Of a DNA stretch of 64,000 nt, positions 11,940 to 21,704 are shown piece by piece (position 1 is the stretch's first letter; each line of letters begins with the position of its first letter). Below the pieces are notes generated by a model. That model made no database searches. It was not told the origin of the DNA and saw nothing but the letters and a program-made list of their open reading frames with translations. The translations under genes and the position numbers were made by a program. This DNA comes from Dolomedes plantarius (Eukaryota > Arthropoda > Arachnida > Araneae > Dolomedidae). The DNA is taken from the NCBI GenBank assembly GCA_907164885.2, contig OU015496.1:166439941-166503940 (forward strand), written 5' to 3'.

Positions 11940-12004
11940 TTTACTCCCCTACCAGTAACGAACGTTGCGTTAGAAAGGTTGGACACAAGTAATTGTGTTT
12001 ATCA

Positions 12005-12920
12005 TCAAAATAATAGCAAAGTTAATAAATAATATGAATTATCAGTTTTGAATCTCAACGGTGTCTTAATTCTACCAGTTCGAGATTGTCTTAAAGCTGA
12101 TTTGATTTTGGGTTGAATCACAGTTCCTCTGGTTTGAATCTCAGCTGGCGGAGGAGTATTGTTCACACAATTTGGAGTTGTAGGTTTCTCTTGTTCAGGA
12201 ATTTCTTGTGGTAGAATGTTTGCTGGCTTCAATCTGTCTATCGATACATTTACTTCTTTATTCTTTATCCTGAAAGTAAAATATTTTGGTGAACGATTGA
12301 TAAAATAATATGGACCTTCATATGGGAGTTCGAGTTGCTTCCGAACTCTGTCAATGCGAAGAAAAACGTGAGAGGTTGATCCTAAATCTTTATGTACAAA
12401 TGTTTTGGGAATACCTTTATGTTGAGTTTCTTTTGGCCTGATTAATTCCTATATACTTTTGTAATTTATTTATAAAAGTTCCAGGTGGTGTATGATTTAT
12501 TTTTGCTTCAAAGAATTCTCCAGGAAGTTTGATATTTTCTCCATATACCATTTATGCTATTGTATAGTTAGTATCGTCGTGGATTGCCGTTCGTAGGCAT
12601 AAAAGGACTGTTGGTAACGCTTCACTCCAACTTATATTATTATGGGCTTTTAAAGCAGCCTTTATTGATCTGTGGAGCTGCTCTACCTTGCAATTGCACT
12701 GCGGGTGATAGACTGTGATAATATGTGATAGTATGTGAAATCTTAATGCCGCAAATTCTTGACAGGGTTTGAAATATTTCGGATGAAAATTGAGTTCCTC
12801 GATCAGTAATTAAATGTAGGGGTATTCCAAATCTTCTATCCAATTGCTGTAGAATGCTTTCGCTACAGTTTCTGCCGAGATGTTTTCTAGCGGAATAGCT
12901 TCCATCCAATTTGTGTATCT
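12005..12920 (-). pseudogene. Gypsy-3 integrase core and C-terminus
   Basis: Continues the integrase after the inverted insert. It begins with the RYTNWMEAIPL block. The second catalytic Asp is in LITDRGTQFSSE. After a frameshift near 12720 the catalytic Glu is in CKVEQLHRSIK. A stop at about 12552 interrupts the NYTIA...MVYGENIKLPGEFF block. The last part (12232-12005) has DRLKPANILP and the terminal SRTGRIKTPLRF motif typical of arthropod Gypsy polyproteins. The domain order RT-RNase H-integrase is standard here. Confidence 0.88.
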
Positions 12921-13106
12921 ATTGTCCAGAATTGAAGAAATCACCTTAATTAATTTTGATCAAATTTCGGAAGAACAAGAGCGAGATGATGAATTTGAGA
13001 CATTGCGAAAATCTACAAGTTTGAATTTTAAACAGTATTTCCTTCCATCTGCAAAAAATTTATGGTGTGATACTTCAACACAGCATATTAGACCTTATAT
13101 GGCAAA
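12921..13106 (+). repeat. Inverted copy of a Gypsy-3 segment inserted in its own integrase gene
   Basis: Read on the plus strand this encodes the same peptide as minus-strand 13581-13402 of the same element. It shares QERDDEFETL and LWCDTSTQHIRPY and differs at two residues (Ala/Ser, Gln/Arg). It sits between TCID and RYTNW, two adjacent pieces of one integrase block. ATCTAT flanks both sides. It is an approximately 180-base inverted duplication, not a foreign gene. Confidence 0.9.
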
Positions 13107-14941
13107 ATCTATACATGTAAGGCAATAGGTGTTGCCATTTGAGGGTGGTAATGGACCAACAAGATCAATATGTACTTCTCGAAATCTTTCTGATGGCTTT
13201 TGATATTCTCCTAATATTGATTTCGTATGACGAGATATTTTCGACTTTTGACATGGAATACAAGATTTCGCCCAATTCTGGACATCTTTCTTAATATTCG
13301 GCCAAATAAATTTTGAAGGAATTAATTTTATTGTTGATCTAATTCCAGGATGGGATAATCCGTGAAATTGATGAAATATTTTCATACGATAACTCTTAGG
13401 TATATAAGGTCTAATATGCTGTGTTGAAGTATCACACCATAAATTTTTTGCAGATGGAAGGAAATACTGTTTAAAATTCAAACTTGTAGATTTTTGCAAT
13501 GTCTCAAATTCATCATCTCGCTCTTGTTCTTCCGCAATTTGATCAAAATTAATTAAGGTGATTTCTTCAATTCTGGACAATGTATCTGCTACTATGTTAT
13601 TTTCCCCTGTAATGTGCTTAATATCCGTTGTAAATTCTGAAATATATTGAAGTTGCCTAATTTGCCTTGAAGATGCTTTATCGGACTTTTGTAAAAATGA
13701 ATAGATTAAGGGCTTGTGGTCTGTATACACTGTGAATTTTCTTCCTTCTAACAAATGTTTGAAATATTTAATGGATAAATAAATTCCGAGAAGTTCACGA
13801 TCATGTGTGCTGTAATTTTTCTGTGTGAGGTTAAGCTTCTTGGAATAAAATCCGATTGGTTTCCAACTACCGTTTTCAAATTGTTGTAAAACTGAGCCTA
13901 CTGCACAATCCGAAGCATCTGTACGCAACGATAAAGGAAATTCTGGGTTTGGGTGGGACAGAAGAGCAACATTTGATAAATCTGTTTTACATTTTTCAAA
14001 CTGTTCAATGGCCTCATCTGTCCAAGTTATTTTTCGATTATCTCTTTTCTTTGCACCTTTTAAGTATTCGTGGAAAATGGCTTGAGTACTAGCGGCGTTT
14101 TTCAAAAAACGACGGTAGAAATTAACCATTCCGAGAAAGGTTCGTAATTGATGAACAGTTTCAGGCAATTTAACATTAAGAATAGCTTTAACCTTTTCAG
14201 GAAGAGGTTTTGATCCCTCATTTGTAATGAGAAAACCTAAAAATTCCAATTCATTAACTCCAAAAACAGTTTTAGAAATATTGAGTCTCAATCCATATTT
14301 TTGCAATGTATCAAAAACTAATTTTAAGTGTTTTTTGTGTTCCTCTTCAGTTTTTGATGCAACTAAAACATCATCCAAATTTGGGAAAACACAATTTAGT
14401 TCTCTAAATACCTCATTTATGAATCTTTGAAAGGTAGCAGGAGCATTACGCAAACCGAAACGCATTACGTTAAATTCATATAGGCCGAAAGGGGTTATAA
14501 TAGCAGTTTTTGGCTTATCATCTTCATTAAGAGGAATCTGGAAATATGCTTTATGCAAATCAATTTTAGAAAATATTCGAGTATTTTTTAAAATGTGGTT
14601 GAAATCTTCTAATCGGGGTATGGGGTAACGATCCAGTACTGTTTGTGCATTCAAACGCCGATAATCTCCACTTGGTCGGAAAGAACCATCTTTCTTAGGA
14701 ACCATGTGAAGAGGACTAGCCCATTGTGATTTAGAGGGACGAATAATATCATTTTCTAACATATACTGGAACTCCTGTTTTGCTATTTGCAATCGCTTGG
14801 AATCCAATTGTCTAGCTTTGGTATAAAAAGGTTGTCCTCTAGTTGTAATAAAATGCTCAACATTATGCTTAAATGTAGATACTGATAAATTAGGTTTAGT
14901 TAAATTTGGGTATTGCTGTAACAAATTAGCATATTTAGAAT
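13107..14941 (-). pseudogene. Gypsy-3 reverse transcriptase, RNase H and integrase N-terminus
   Basis: A long open frame. RT blocks are SGDYRRLNAQT, FSKIDLHKAYFQIPL, MRFGLRNAPATFQ and the active site FPNLDDVLVAS, where the usual Tyr before LDD is Asn. RNase H shows RTDASDCAVG, STHDRELLG, YTDHKPL and ADTLSR, so its acidic residues are present. The integrase zinc domain follows: HGLSHPG, then SCIPCQK, then VHIDLVGPLPP with the first catalytic Asp. The frame ends artificially in the inverted insert. Its upstream end is the hAT-like fragment, which supplies a false N-terminus. Confidence 0.93.
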
Positions 14942-15226
14942 CAGGGCCCGACTTTGACACAATGGGGCCCTGGGCAAAGCAGACTTTGGGGGCCCCCTTC
15001 AAGGACAGATCCAGAGGGGGGCATGTCCCCCCCTCCTCAGGACCAGATTTCCACATGAACATGTGGGACACTCACCCAGGCCTCCCTTAAAGCGGGACCA
15101 GAAATTCAAAAAAAATTTCGACCGACAAGTCAAAAATTAGAAGAAAATAATAATTATAAGAAGTGTTAATTAATTAATTTACTTTTTAATGTTAATAAAT
15201 GAATTCATGAAATTTTCTTTTAAAGT
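14942..15226. mobile_element. hAT-like terminal fragment in Gypsy-3 pol
   Basis: Begins CAGGGCCCGACTTTGAC and continues with GGGGCCCTGGGCAAAG and C-runs, GC-rich ends of a kind seen in some hAT elements. The rest is AT-rich. It interrupts the protease-to-RT region, where linker sequence is missing. No matching right end or target duplication was found, so this is a fragment or a one-sided deletion. Confidence 0.45.
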
Positions 15227-15489
15227 TCAAAATAAATCACAGTCTGGAGTTATTACAACTCCTCTTCTAAGTCCTAAATTTAAAGTTAAAATTTTAATTC
15301 CATAAGTAGGAATTTCCGTTCCATTCGCTGCGTATAATTTAAAATCATCTACTGTTGTATTGTGATGAGTCGCAGGAATGAGGCTAACAATACCACCTGG
15401 ATCTACTAAGAACCGCAGTCCTGTGTTTCTGTCCTTCACAAATAAATGAAACTTGCGGCTTTCATTAATATCAGCAACAGCGGTAGCCG
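15227..15489 (-). pseudogene. Gypsy-3 protease
   Basis: Retropepsin-like segment: LRFLVDPGGIVSLIPAT is the active-site region, but DTG is changed to DPG. The flap-like YAANGTEIPTYG and ITPDCDLF blocks follow. It reads on from gag with a frame change near 15500. The RT side is cut by the hAT-like fragment. Confidence 0.8.
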
Positions 15490-16038
15490 CTAATCCTGTT
15501 GCGTCATGGAGTTTTCCAACCTCTCTCGCCAAGCACACGGTGAATAACATTTCTCAGGTCGACAACGATCGCCAAATTTAAAATGAAAAAAACAATATTT
15601 ACCTTTCGTAATAAATCGCTTATTTGAAGGGCTACGACTTCGAGATATGTTTCGGTGATGATATCTAAATTTTGATCTAGAACGGTCATTTATTTGCATT
15701 GAATCAATTTTTTGTTCCAAAGCAACTATTCTTGCAATTAAAGCATCATTAGAGTTAATTTTTGGTGAAACAGCATAAATTGCTTTTTCAGATTTCATCT
15801 CATGAATTTTGTCAGCCTTTGTGGCCAATTTATCTAAATTTTCATCACATACGAGAAGAATATTTTTTATACAATCAGGTATTTTATCCAGCCTTAAAGA
15901 TTTTAGCAATTTTTACGGAAAATCGCCTGTTGCTAGAATTTTTATTTTCTGCAAAAGTTGACTTGGCTTATAATCTCCGAGTTCTAATCCAGCAACCAAA
16001 CGCTGAATTCGCTCGTTTTCACTTTCTTTGAAGGTATT
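15490..16038 (-). pseudogene. Gypsy-3 gag, C-terminal part
   Basis: Starts in mid-protein with NTFKESENERIQRLVAGLEL, the conserved capsid motif of arthropod Gypsy gag. It then has a Ser/Arg-rich stretch and a CFFHFKFGDRCRPEKC cluster replacing the usual CCHC knuckle, as in CsRn1-like elements. A frameshift lies near 15910. Its N-terminal half lies over 10 kb away at 26954-26651, separated by Gypsy-2. The reading resumes across the GTATT duplication. Confidence 0.88.
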
Positions 16039-16426
16039 AGTTATGCTCCTATCACCTCGGTCGCCATCTTGCTTTTCCATCCACGTGTGTTTTACAAGAA
16101 CCAAGGATCTAGGACCCGAAGAACAACTTCTTTTTCAGGACAATCCCGTTTATTATAGGTACACACTCACACACAAATACATATAATTACAGACAGCTAT
16201 TATTATTAAGAAATCCTATTTAACGTTCTAAAAATACCCTTCGTTAAAAATCGCAGCAACACACAGGTGACACGCCTGTGCTAGCCTTCTCTACCCTCCG
16301 TCTATTTGCATCTGGCACTCCCGGTTCAGTCTTCGGGGCTTGGCGAAAGTTCTTTTGATTGGCCGTCGCCAAGTATCTTAAAGAAAGCGATGATCCTCGC
16401 CAGCTGAGATTAGCAGAGTCTTACAT
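16039..16426 (-). repeat. Gypsy-2 3' LTR
   Basis: On the minus strand starts TGTAAGACTCTGC and ends near GCATAACT. The polypurine tract TTTGGGAGGGACA (minus strand) abuts it at 16427-16439. Confidence 0.93.
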
Positions 16427-16679
16427 GTCCCTCCCAAAGGAGCACATAGTTCTCCTTAGAGACTATGCTGCTACAAACACACAGTTAGATCACACAACAC
16501 CTTAGAAGATGAAAGAGCCTGTTCGCTAGCCCAGTTTTAGCGCATAAAGGATTCTAATACACCAAGGTAAACTTTAACACACACTAATAATATACATACA
16601 CTAATTAAAATTGAACATGAACAAAATATAAAACAAAATATACACTGCTACAATTACTACAAGGATTATACAATTTACC

Positions 16680-18286
16680 CTTTTAATTATGGAAATCTGG
16701 AAAGTGCATCGGCATTGCCATGCCTGTTTCCTTTCCGGTAGGTTATTTTCAATTTATACCTTTGCAATGCTAAAGCCCATCGAGCTAGTTTAGCGCCATG
16801 TGGCAATTCTGGGTAAGGTAAGAAAGGGGATTGTGATCGGAGACCACCTCAATATCCGCTCCAAAAATCCAGGTGTCAAACTTCTGAAGGGCGGCTAGGA
16901 CGCTGTAGGCTTCTCTCTCTATGGTAGACCATCTGGTCTGGCACGGAGTAAGCTTCTTACTGTAGAACGCTATTGGATGCTCTTTACCATCATTATCAAG
17001 TTGTGATAAACACGCTCCAACTGCAGTGGCAGACGCATCAGTATAAAGCTGAAATGGTTTATCAAAATGTGGCGTGTACAAGGAAGGCATTTTAATTAAA
17101 TGATTCTTCAAGCTTTGAAATGCTTCGTCTTCAGGCTGGTTCCACGGAATCTGCTTGGAAACCCCCTTCTTGGTCAAGTTGGTTAATGGCAATACTATAC
17201 TTGCAAAGTCTGGGATATATTCTCTGTAATAACTTGCTATTCCCAAAACTGTTCCCAATTCCTTCTTGTTGGTTGGTGCCGACAGTTTCTTCATAGCTTC
17301 TACTTTTTCTGGGTCTGGGGCATGTCTTCCTGACCCCACCAAGTGCCCTAAAAAATTTACTTCTGTTTTCCCAAAATCACACTTTTGTAGATTTACTGTG
17401 AGTCCCACTTGACTCAAGGTCTGTAAAACTTCACTAATATGCCTCAAATGGTCAGTCCATGACTTCGAAAATATGGCAACATCATCAATATAAGACCTGC
17501 AATAGTCTTTATGGGAAGCCAACACTTTGTCCATCGATCTTTGAAAGGTGCTGCCCGCGTTTTTCATACCAAATGGCATAACTCTCCATTGGTAATGGCC
17601 AGAATGAGTTACGAAAGCAGTATAGTGTCTGCATTTCTCCCTCATAGGAATCTGCCAATATCCTTTTGTGAGGTCAAGCACAGTGATTATTTGTGCCTCC
17701 CCTATTCGGTATAAAAGTTCGTTGGCATGTTTCATCGGATAAGCATCCGGTATTGTGAAACTGTTCAAAAGTCTAAAGTCTACACACAGACGTACACTAA
17801 AGGATGAGCCCACTCACTATCGCTTTGTTCAATAAGACCAAGCTCTAGAAGTTCTCGAATTTGACGGTCTACTTCGTTTTGGAGAGCGATTGGGATTCGA
17901 TAAGGTCGAAGTCTTTTGGGTGAACAGTTGCCGGTAACTTTAACAGCATGTCCTTCTACTTTTGCTAATCCAGGTTTGGTGCTGAAAACATCATGGTATT
18001 TACAAAGTAAAGAGCTCAGTTCATGACGTTGTCTGGCATCTAAAAGGGCTGTCATTTCCTTGATGTGTCGTTCCACATCACTTTCTGTAGTGGTCACTCG
18101 CTCGGTCGGAGCTGAATGTAACTGCCCAAAATCTTTGTCTTGTTCAAACACAAGCCCTATGTGTTGGACACGAGTCACGTATGGACGAATTTTATTGAAA
18201 TGTAATTCTTTTCTTGAACCATCATCAAGTTCAACAATGGCTGAATGTGGTCTACTAAGTTGTACCACAGTCGCTGTCCCGACCAA
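16680..18286 (-). pseudogene. Gypsy-2 reverse transcriptase and RNase H
   Basis: The pre-RT part (18286-17780) shows RPYRIPIALQNEV and LLELGLIEQSDSEWAHP. The frame shifts near 17800. RT then shows VDFRLLNSFT, VLDLTKGYWQIPM, MPFGMKNAGSTFQ and SYIDDVAIFSK with both active-site Asp (about 17479-17493). RNase H has YTDASATAVG, STIEREAYSV and SDHNPLSYL. A frameshift near 16810 precedes the last block with NADALSRFP. The polyprotein ends here with no integrase downstream. Confidence 0.93.
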
Positions 18287-18645
18287 GTATTCAATAGTTT
18301 GTGAGGTGATGTTGGTATCATGATCAGGACTTTGTCTCCTACTTCATACGTTTTCTCTCGGGATCTCAAATTATACCGATCAACATAATTTTGCTGATTT
18401 AGTTGAGCATTCTCATTTGCAATGTCATGAGCGTTTTTGAGTTTTTCTTGCAGCTCTTTGACATATTTTTCCACAGATTGTGAAACAGTCGTTGGAACAA
18501 CTTTTCTCCTGTCCAAACCTCTTTCAGCAATGCGGTTGGACCCCTGGGTATTCGTCCATAAACCAACTGATAAGGCGAAATACCAGTCGTACAATGAGGG
18601 ACTTCTCTGTAAGCAAAGAGGAGATGTGGTAGATGCACATCCCAT
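18287..18645 (-). pseudogene. Gypsy-2 post-integrase segment
   Basis: Continues the integrase in a shifted frame. A helical segment (KYVKELQEKLKNAHDIA) leads to NYVDRYNLRSR and YEVGDKVLIMIPTSP. This is the C-terminal DNA-binding region that normally follows the integrase core. It is followed by the RT linker, giving an integrase-RT junction. Confidence 0.8.
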
Positions 18646-19640
18646 TCATTTCCATACTCTTGGATGTTTTTGTTCATCATATTCTTTAAGGTTCTGTTCC
18701 ACCTCTCCACTGCTCCCATACTCTCAGGATGACCAGGCGTTGAAAATCTTGGGGACACCCCTAACAGTTTCATAAATGCATCAGTCAATCTCGAAGTAAA
18801 GTTCGTGCCTTTTGGAAACCCAGTACGAGTGAAAATTTTCATCAGCACGTCGCATGTGGTTTTGTCACTGATATTTCGGGTTGGTATTGCTTCAGCCCAT
18901 CGAGTGCACAAGTCAACTGCACAAATTATGTATTTATGTCCTCTTCTGGACGGGGGTTCTAAAGGACCTATACAGTCTACACTCCAAACCTCGAATGGAT
19001 TATCTGGTCTTGTAATTGGTTGGATCGGAATTCTATCTCGGTAAGTTATAGTTCTTCTAACTTGGCAAGGTTTGCAACTTTCGCAAAACTTTCTTACATC
19101 GTCTTTGATGGTCGGCCAGAAAAATGAATACTTTATCCTTTCTTTGGTTTTCTTTTCACCAAGATGTCCAGCTAATGGAATTTCATGGGCGGTCTTTAGT
19201 ACAAACTCACGCTTAACCGTTGGTAACACCACTTGCTTGATTTTTTCTCCACACACCCACTCAGAGTGTAACAATAGCCCATCCTCCACGTCGAAGTTGT
19301 TTTTTCGCTCTTTTGCAAACTTCCAAATATTCGTCAAGGATTCGTCTTCTTGTTGTAGTTTTATAAACTCTGACCTGTTTTCTTTACTATCTTCCTTTTC
19401 TTCACTGGACGGGGTAAGACACTCTATCTCATGTAATTCTTCCTCATCATTCCTTGTAACTGCATTTAAACTACATTTCGGATCTGGTTTGTCATCTGGC
19501 ATCACGTGAGGGACAACTGATGGACATTGTTGGACGTTTTCGTTCAGCGCCTCAAATGCTGTAGGACATATCAGCATATCACTTACCAATTTTTTTGATA
19601 CAGCGCATATAACTGGAACTTCGCAATGTTGCGAATCGTT
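18399..19640 (-). pseudogene. Gypsy-2 integrase lacking the second catalytic Asp
   Basis: The zinc domain is intact: AHEIPLAGHLG, SCKPCQVRR. The core has SVDCIGPLEPP with the first Asp and SMGAVERWNRTL with the Glu. Between them GFPKGTNFTS is six residues shorter than the matching stretch of Gypsy-1 and Gypsy-4 and lacks the Asp-containing block (about 18808-18812). Because the frame stays open, this is an in-frame deletion that removes a catalytic residue. The N-terminal portion is an acidic linker after protease. Confidence 0.92.
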
Positions 19641-19814
19641 CACCTTCATGTTGAAAACCACTATCGGAGCTGTTTCGGTTAAACCGAAAGCGCATACGAG
19701 TTTAACAGTTCCTTCTCCTTCACCAGCTTCAGTCGGAATCAGGTTATGTCTGATGACTGAAATTTGCGCACCCGTGTCTAAAATACCATCGAAAACTGTA
19801 GAACCGCATTTAAG
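19641..19814 (-). pseudogene. Gypsy-2 protease
   Basis: Aspartic protease active site ILDTGAQISVI, with DTG at 19778-19770, followed by the CAFGLTETAPIV region. It is in the same frame as gag, from which it is separated by a single TAA (19817-19815). That stop is probably a nonsense mutation in a once continuous gag-pol frame, or less likely a read-through stop. Confidence 0.85.
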
Positions 19815-19817
19815 TTA

Positions 19818-21089
19818 TATTCTTTTCAGCTTATCGCACTTCACTAAACTTGCTTTGACCGGAGTCAATGTTAGCACTGTAATCCGGGCTGACAATACTT
19901 CTCTATCTTCACAATTGTCTTCGGTAGTAACCAAATTACTACTAATGTTTTCAGGTCTGTTCTGTACCTTTTGGTAGTTATTATTAGGACAAGCCCGTGC
20001 GAAATGATTTGAATCTCCACATGTAAAACACGTAGGCTTAGATACTCTAGCACCTCTATCTTTTTGGTAATACCCATGATATTTCGTTTTGTCAGAAGGT
20101 TTGTCACTGTCTCTATACTTAGTTGTGTTCACCAACTGCTGGTCTCTGGTATTTTCGAACTTTCTATTGGGTTTATATTTATTTTTCTCTTCGTGCTGCC
20201 ATCGGGGAACATCCTTTGCTTTATCGAGAAATGTCTTTTTCTTCAATCCGTCTCTTAAACTTTCATATTCATCAACCCTTTCTGCGACTTCTAGAGGGTC
20301 GATCATTTTATTCCATTCATCCAAGAAGTGCTCCTTTACTTCATTTGGTACTCTGCGTTTGAGTTGGTCAGCCACCATTAATTTCTTTAACTCGTCGAAG
20401 CTCTTGACTTCCAGTTCATTGATCCATTCATTAAAATAGTTATTCAATGCATGAGTATAACTTCTCCAGGACTCTTCTGGACCTTTCTGATGTCGGAAAA
20501 ATAATTGCCTTAATTTTTCGGGATTTAACTTATAACGTTTCAACAACATTTCCTTAATGAAGTCATAGTTGTTTGCCTTCTCAGGAGGCTCTCGAGCTAT
20601 GTTATTAGCTATTTCTGTTGGCAACAATCCCAGTAAATAAGCTACCCATTCTATTTTAGACACACCTGCCATTTCTGCACGACGCTCAAAATTTATTAGA
20701 TATAGCTGCATTTCGTCTTTCTTTTCATCGTATTTAGGGGTTATCTGCATTAGTTGTACTCTCGATTTCGTTTTGCACGAACTACCAACGACTTCATCCG
20801 AATGCGAATTGCTTATTCTTAATTCCAACCGTTTCATTTCAATCTCGTGATCTCTTTCTTCATTCCTGATTCGTTCTTCTCGCTCTTCTTTCTTGATCTG
20901 TTCTTCCCTTCGAATTCACTCTTCAATAATTTTATCCAGAGAAACTTTGGCATCATCTTCTCTGAAGTCTTCACTTTCGAGAATTAACTTTTTGATTTCA
21001 AACACTCTATTCTCTAAACTAACTTCTATTCCCAGTTCTGCAACAAGCTCGGATAAATCCTCCTTCCTACCCTTACCCAAAAACGACAT
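19818..21089 (-). pseudogene. Gypsy-2 gag
   Basis: The start is the ATG at 21089-21087 (MSFLGKGRKEDLSE). A CGA-type codon has become TGA after about 58 residues. From 20837 a 340-residue frame continues. It has a Glu/Arg-rich helical stretch, LPTEIANNIAREPP, LKRYKLNPEKLRQLFFRHQK, FDELKKLMVADQLKRRVP and one zinc knuckle CFTCGDSNHFARACP. The blocks align with Gypsy-4 gag (RYKLTPERFRQFFTKHHK). Apart from the early stop the capsid region is well preserved. Confidence 0.9.
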
Positions 21090-21704
21090 GGTAACGGTTT
21101 ACTACTAAAATACGATGGGAGAAAATTAACCCTCCTAACTACTCTCTTAAGTCAAAATGTTAATATTACATATACTCAATTCAAACAATTTATGCAATAG
21201 AATCAGTAATAATTTTTATGATTCAATACTCGTATCGATTTGCTAACCAAAGATTTATATCTATACTTTCGTTTAAATAGTTACAACCTGCAACACATTT
21301 AGTATACACATTCATTTGATAAATAAGATATCATAATTCACTAATCAATACTAAATTTAAATAATTAAAATAAATCAACATTTACTACAAAGAATTACTA
21401 AATTCTGATGCAACTGATATCAATAATGATGCAATTATAACACTAATTTCGATTCGTGAATTCTATTGTAAAATCATATAATATAGTTTCAATTTTAACT
21501 TTCATCGTTACCAAAATAGCTAACACTTAGGCCGTCCGCACACGGAGCGACTCAAAGGAAACTCAACTGGTTAGCGACTGAAATTGCTTATCGGTTGCAA
21601 ACTCGTTAGTGATGCGGCTCCGCACACGGGCCGACTCAAAAGTGATTCAAATCAATAGTTTGCGACCTGTCATGGAAGGAAGAACATCCTTATTCCGGGC
21701 TACC

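Noticed and set aside
12880..13128. Plus-strand frame resembling Gypsy pol
   Set aside because: It is the inverted copy of minus-strand pol sequence, not a separate gene.
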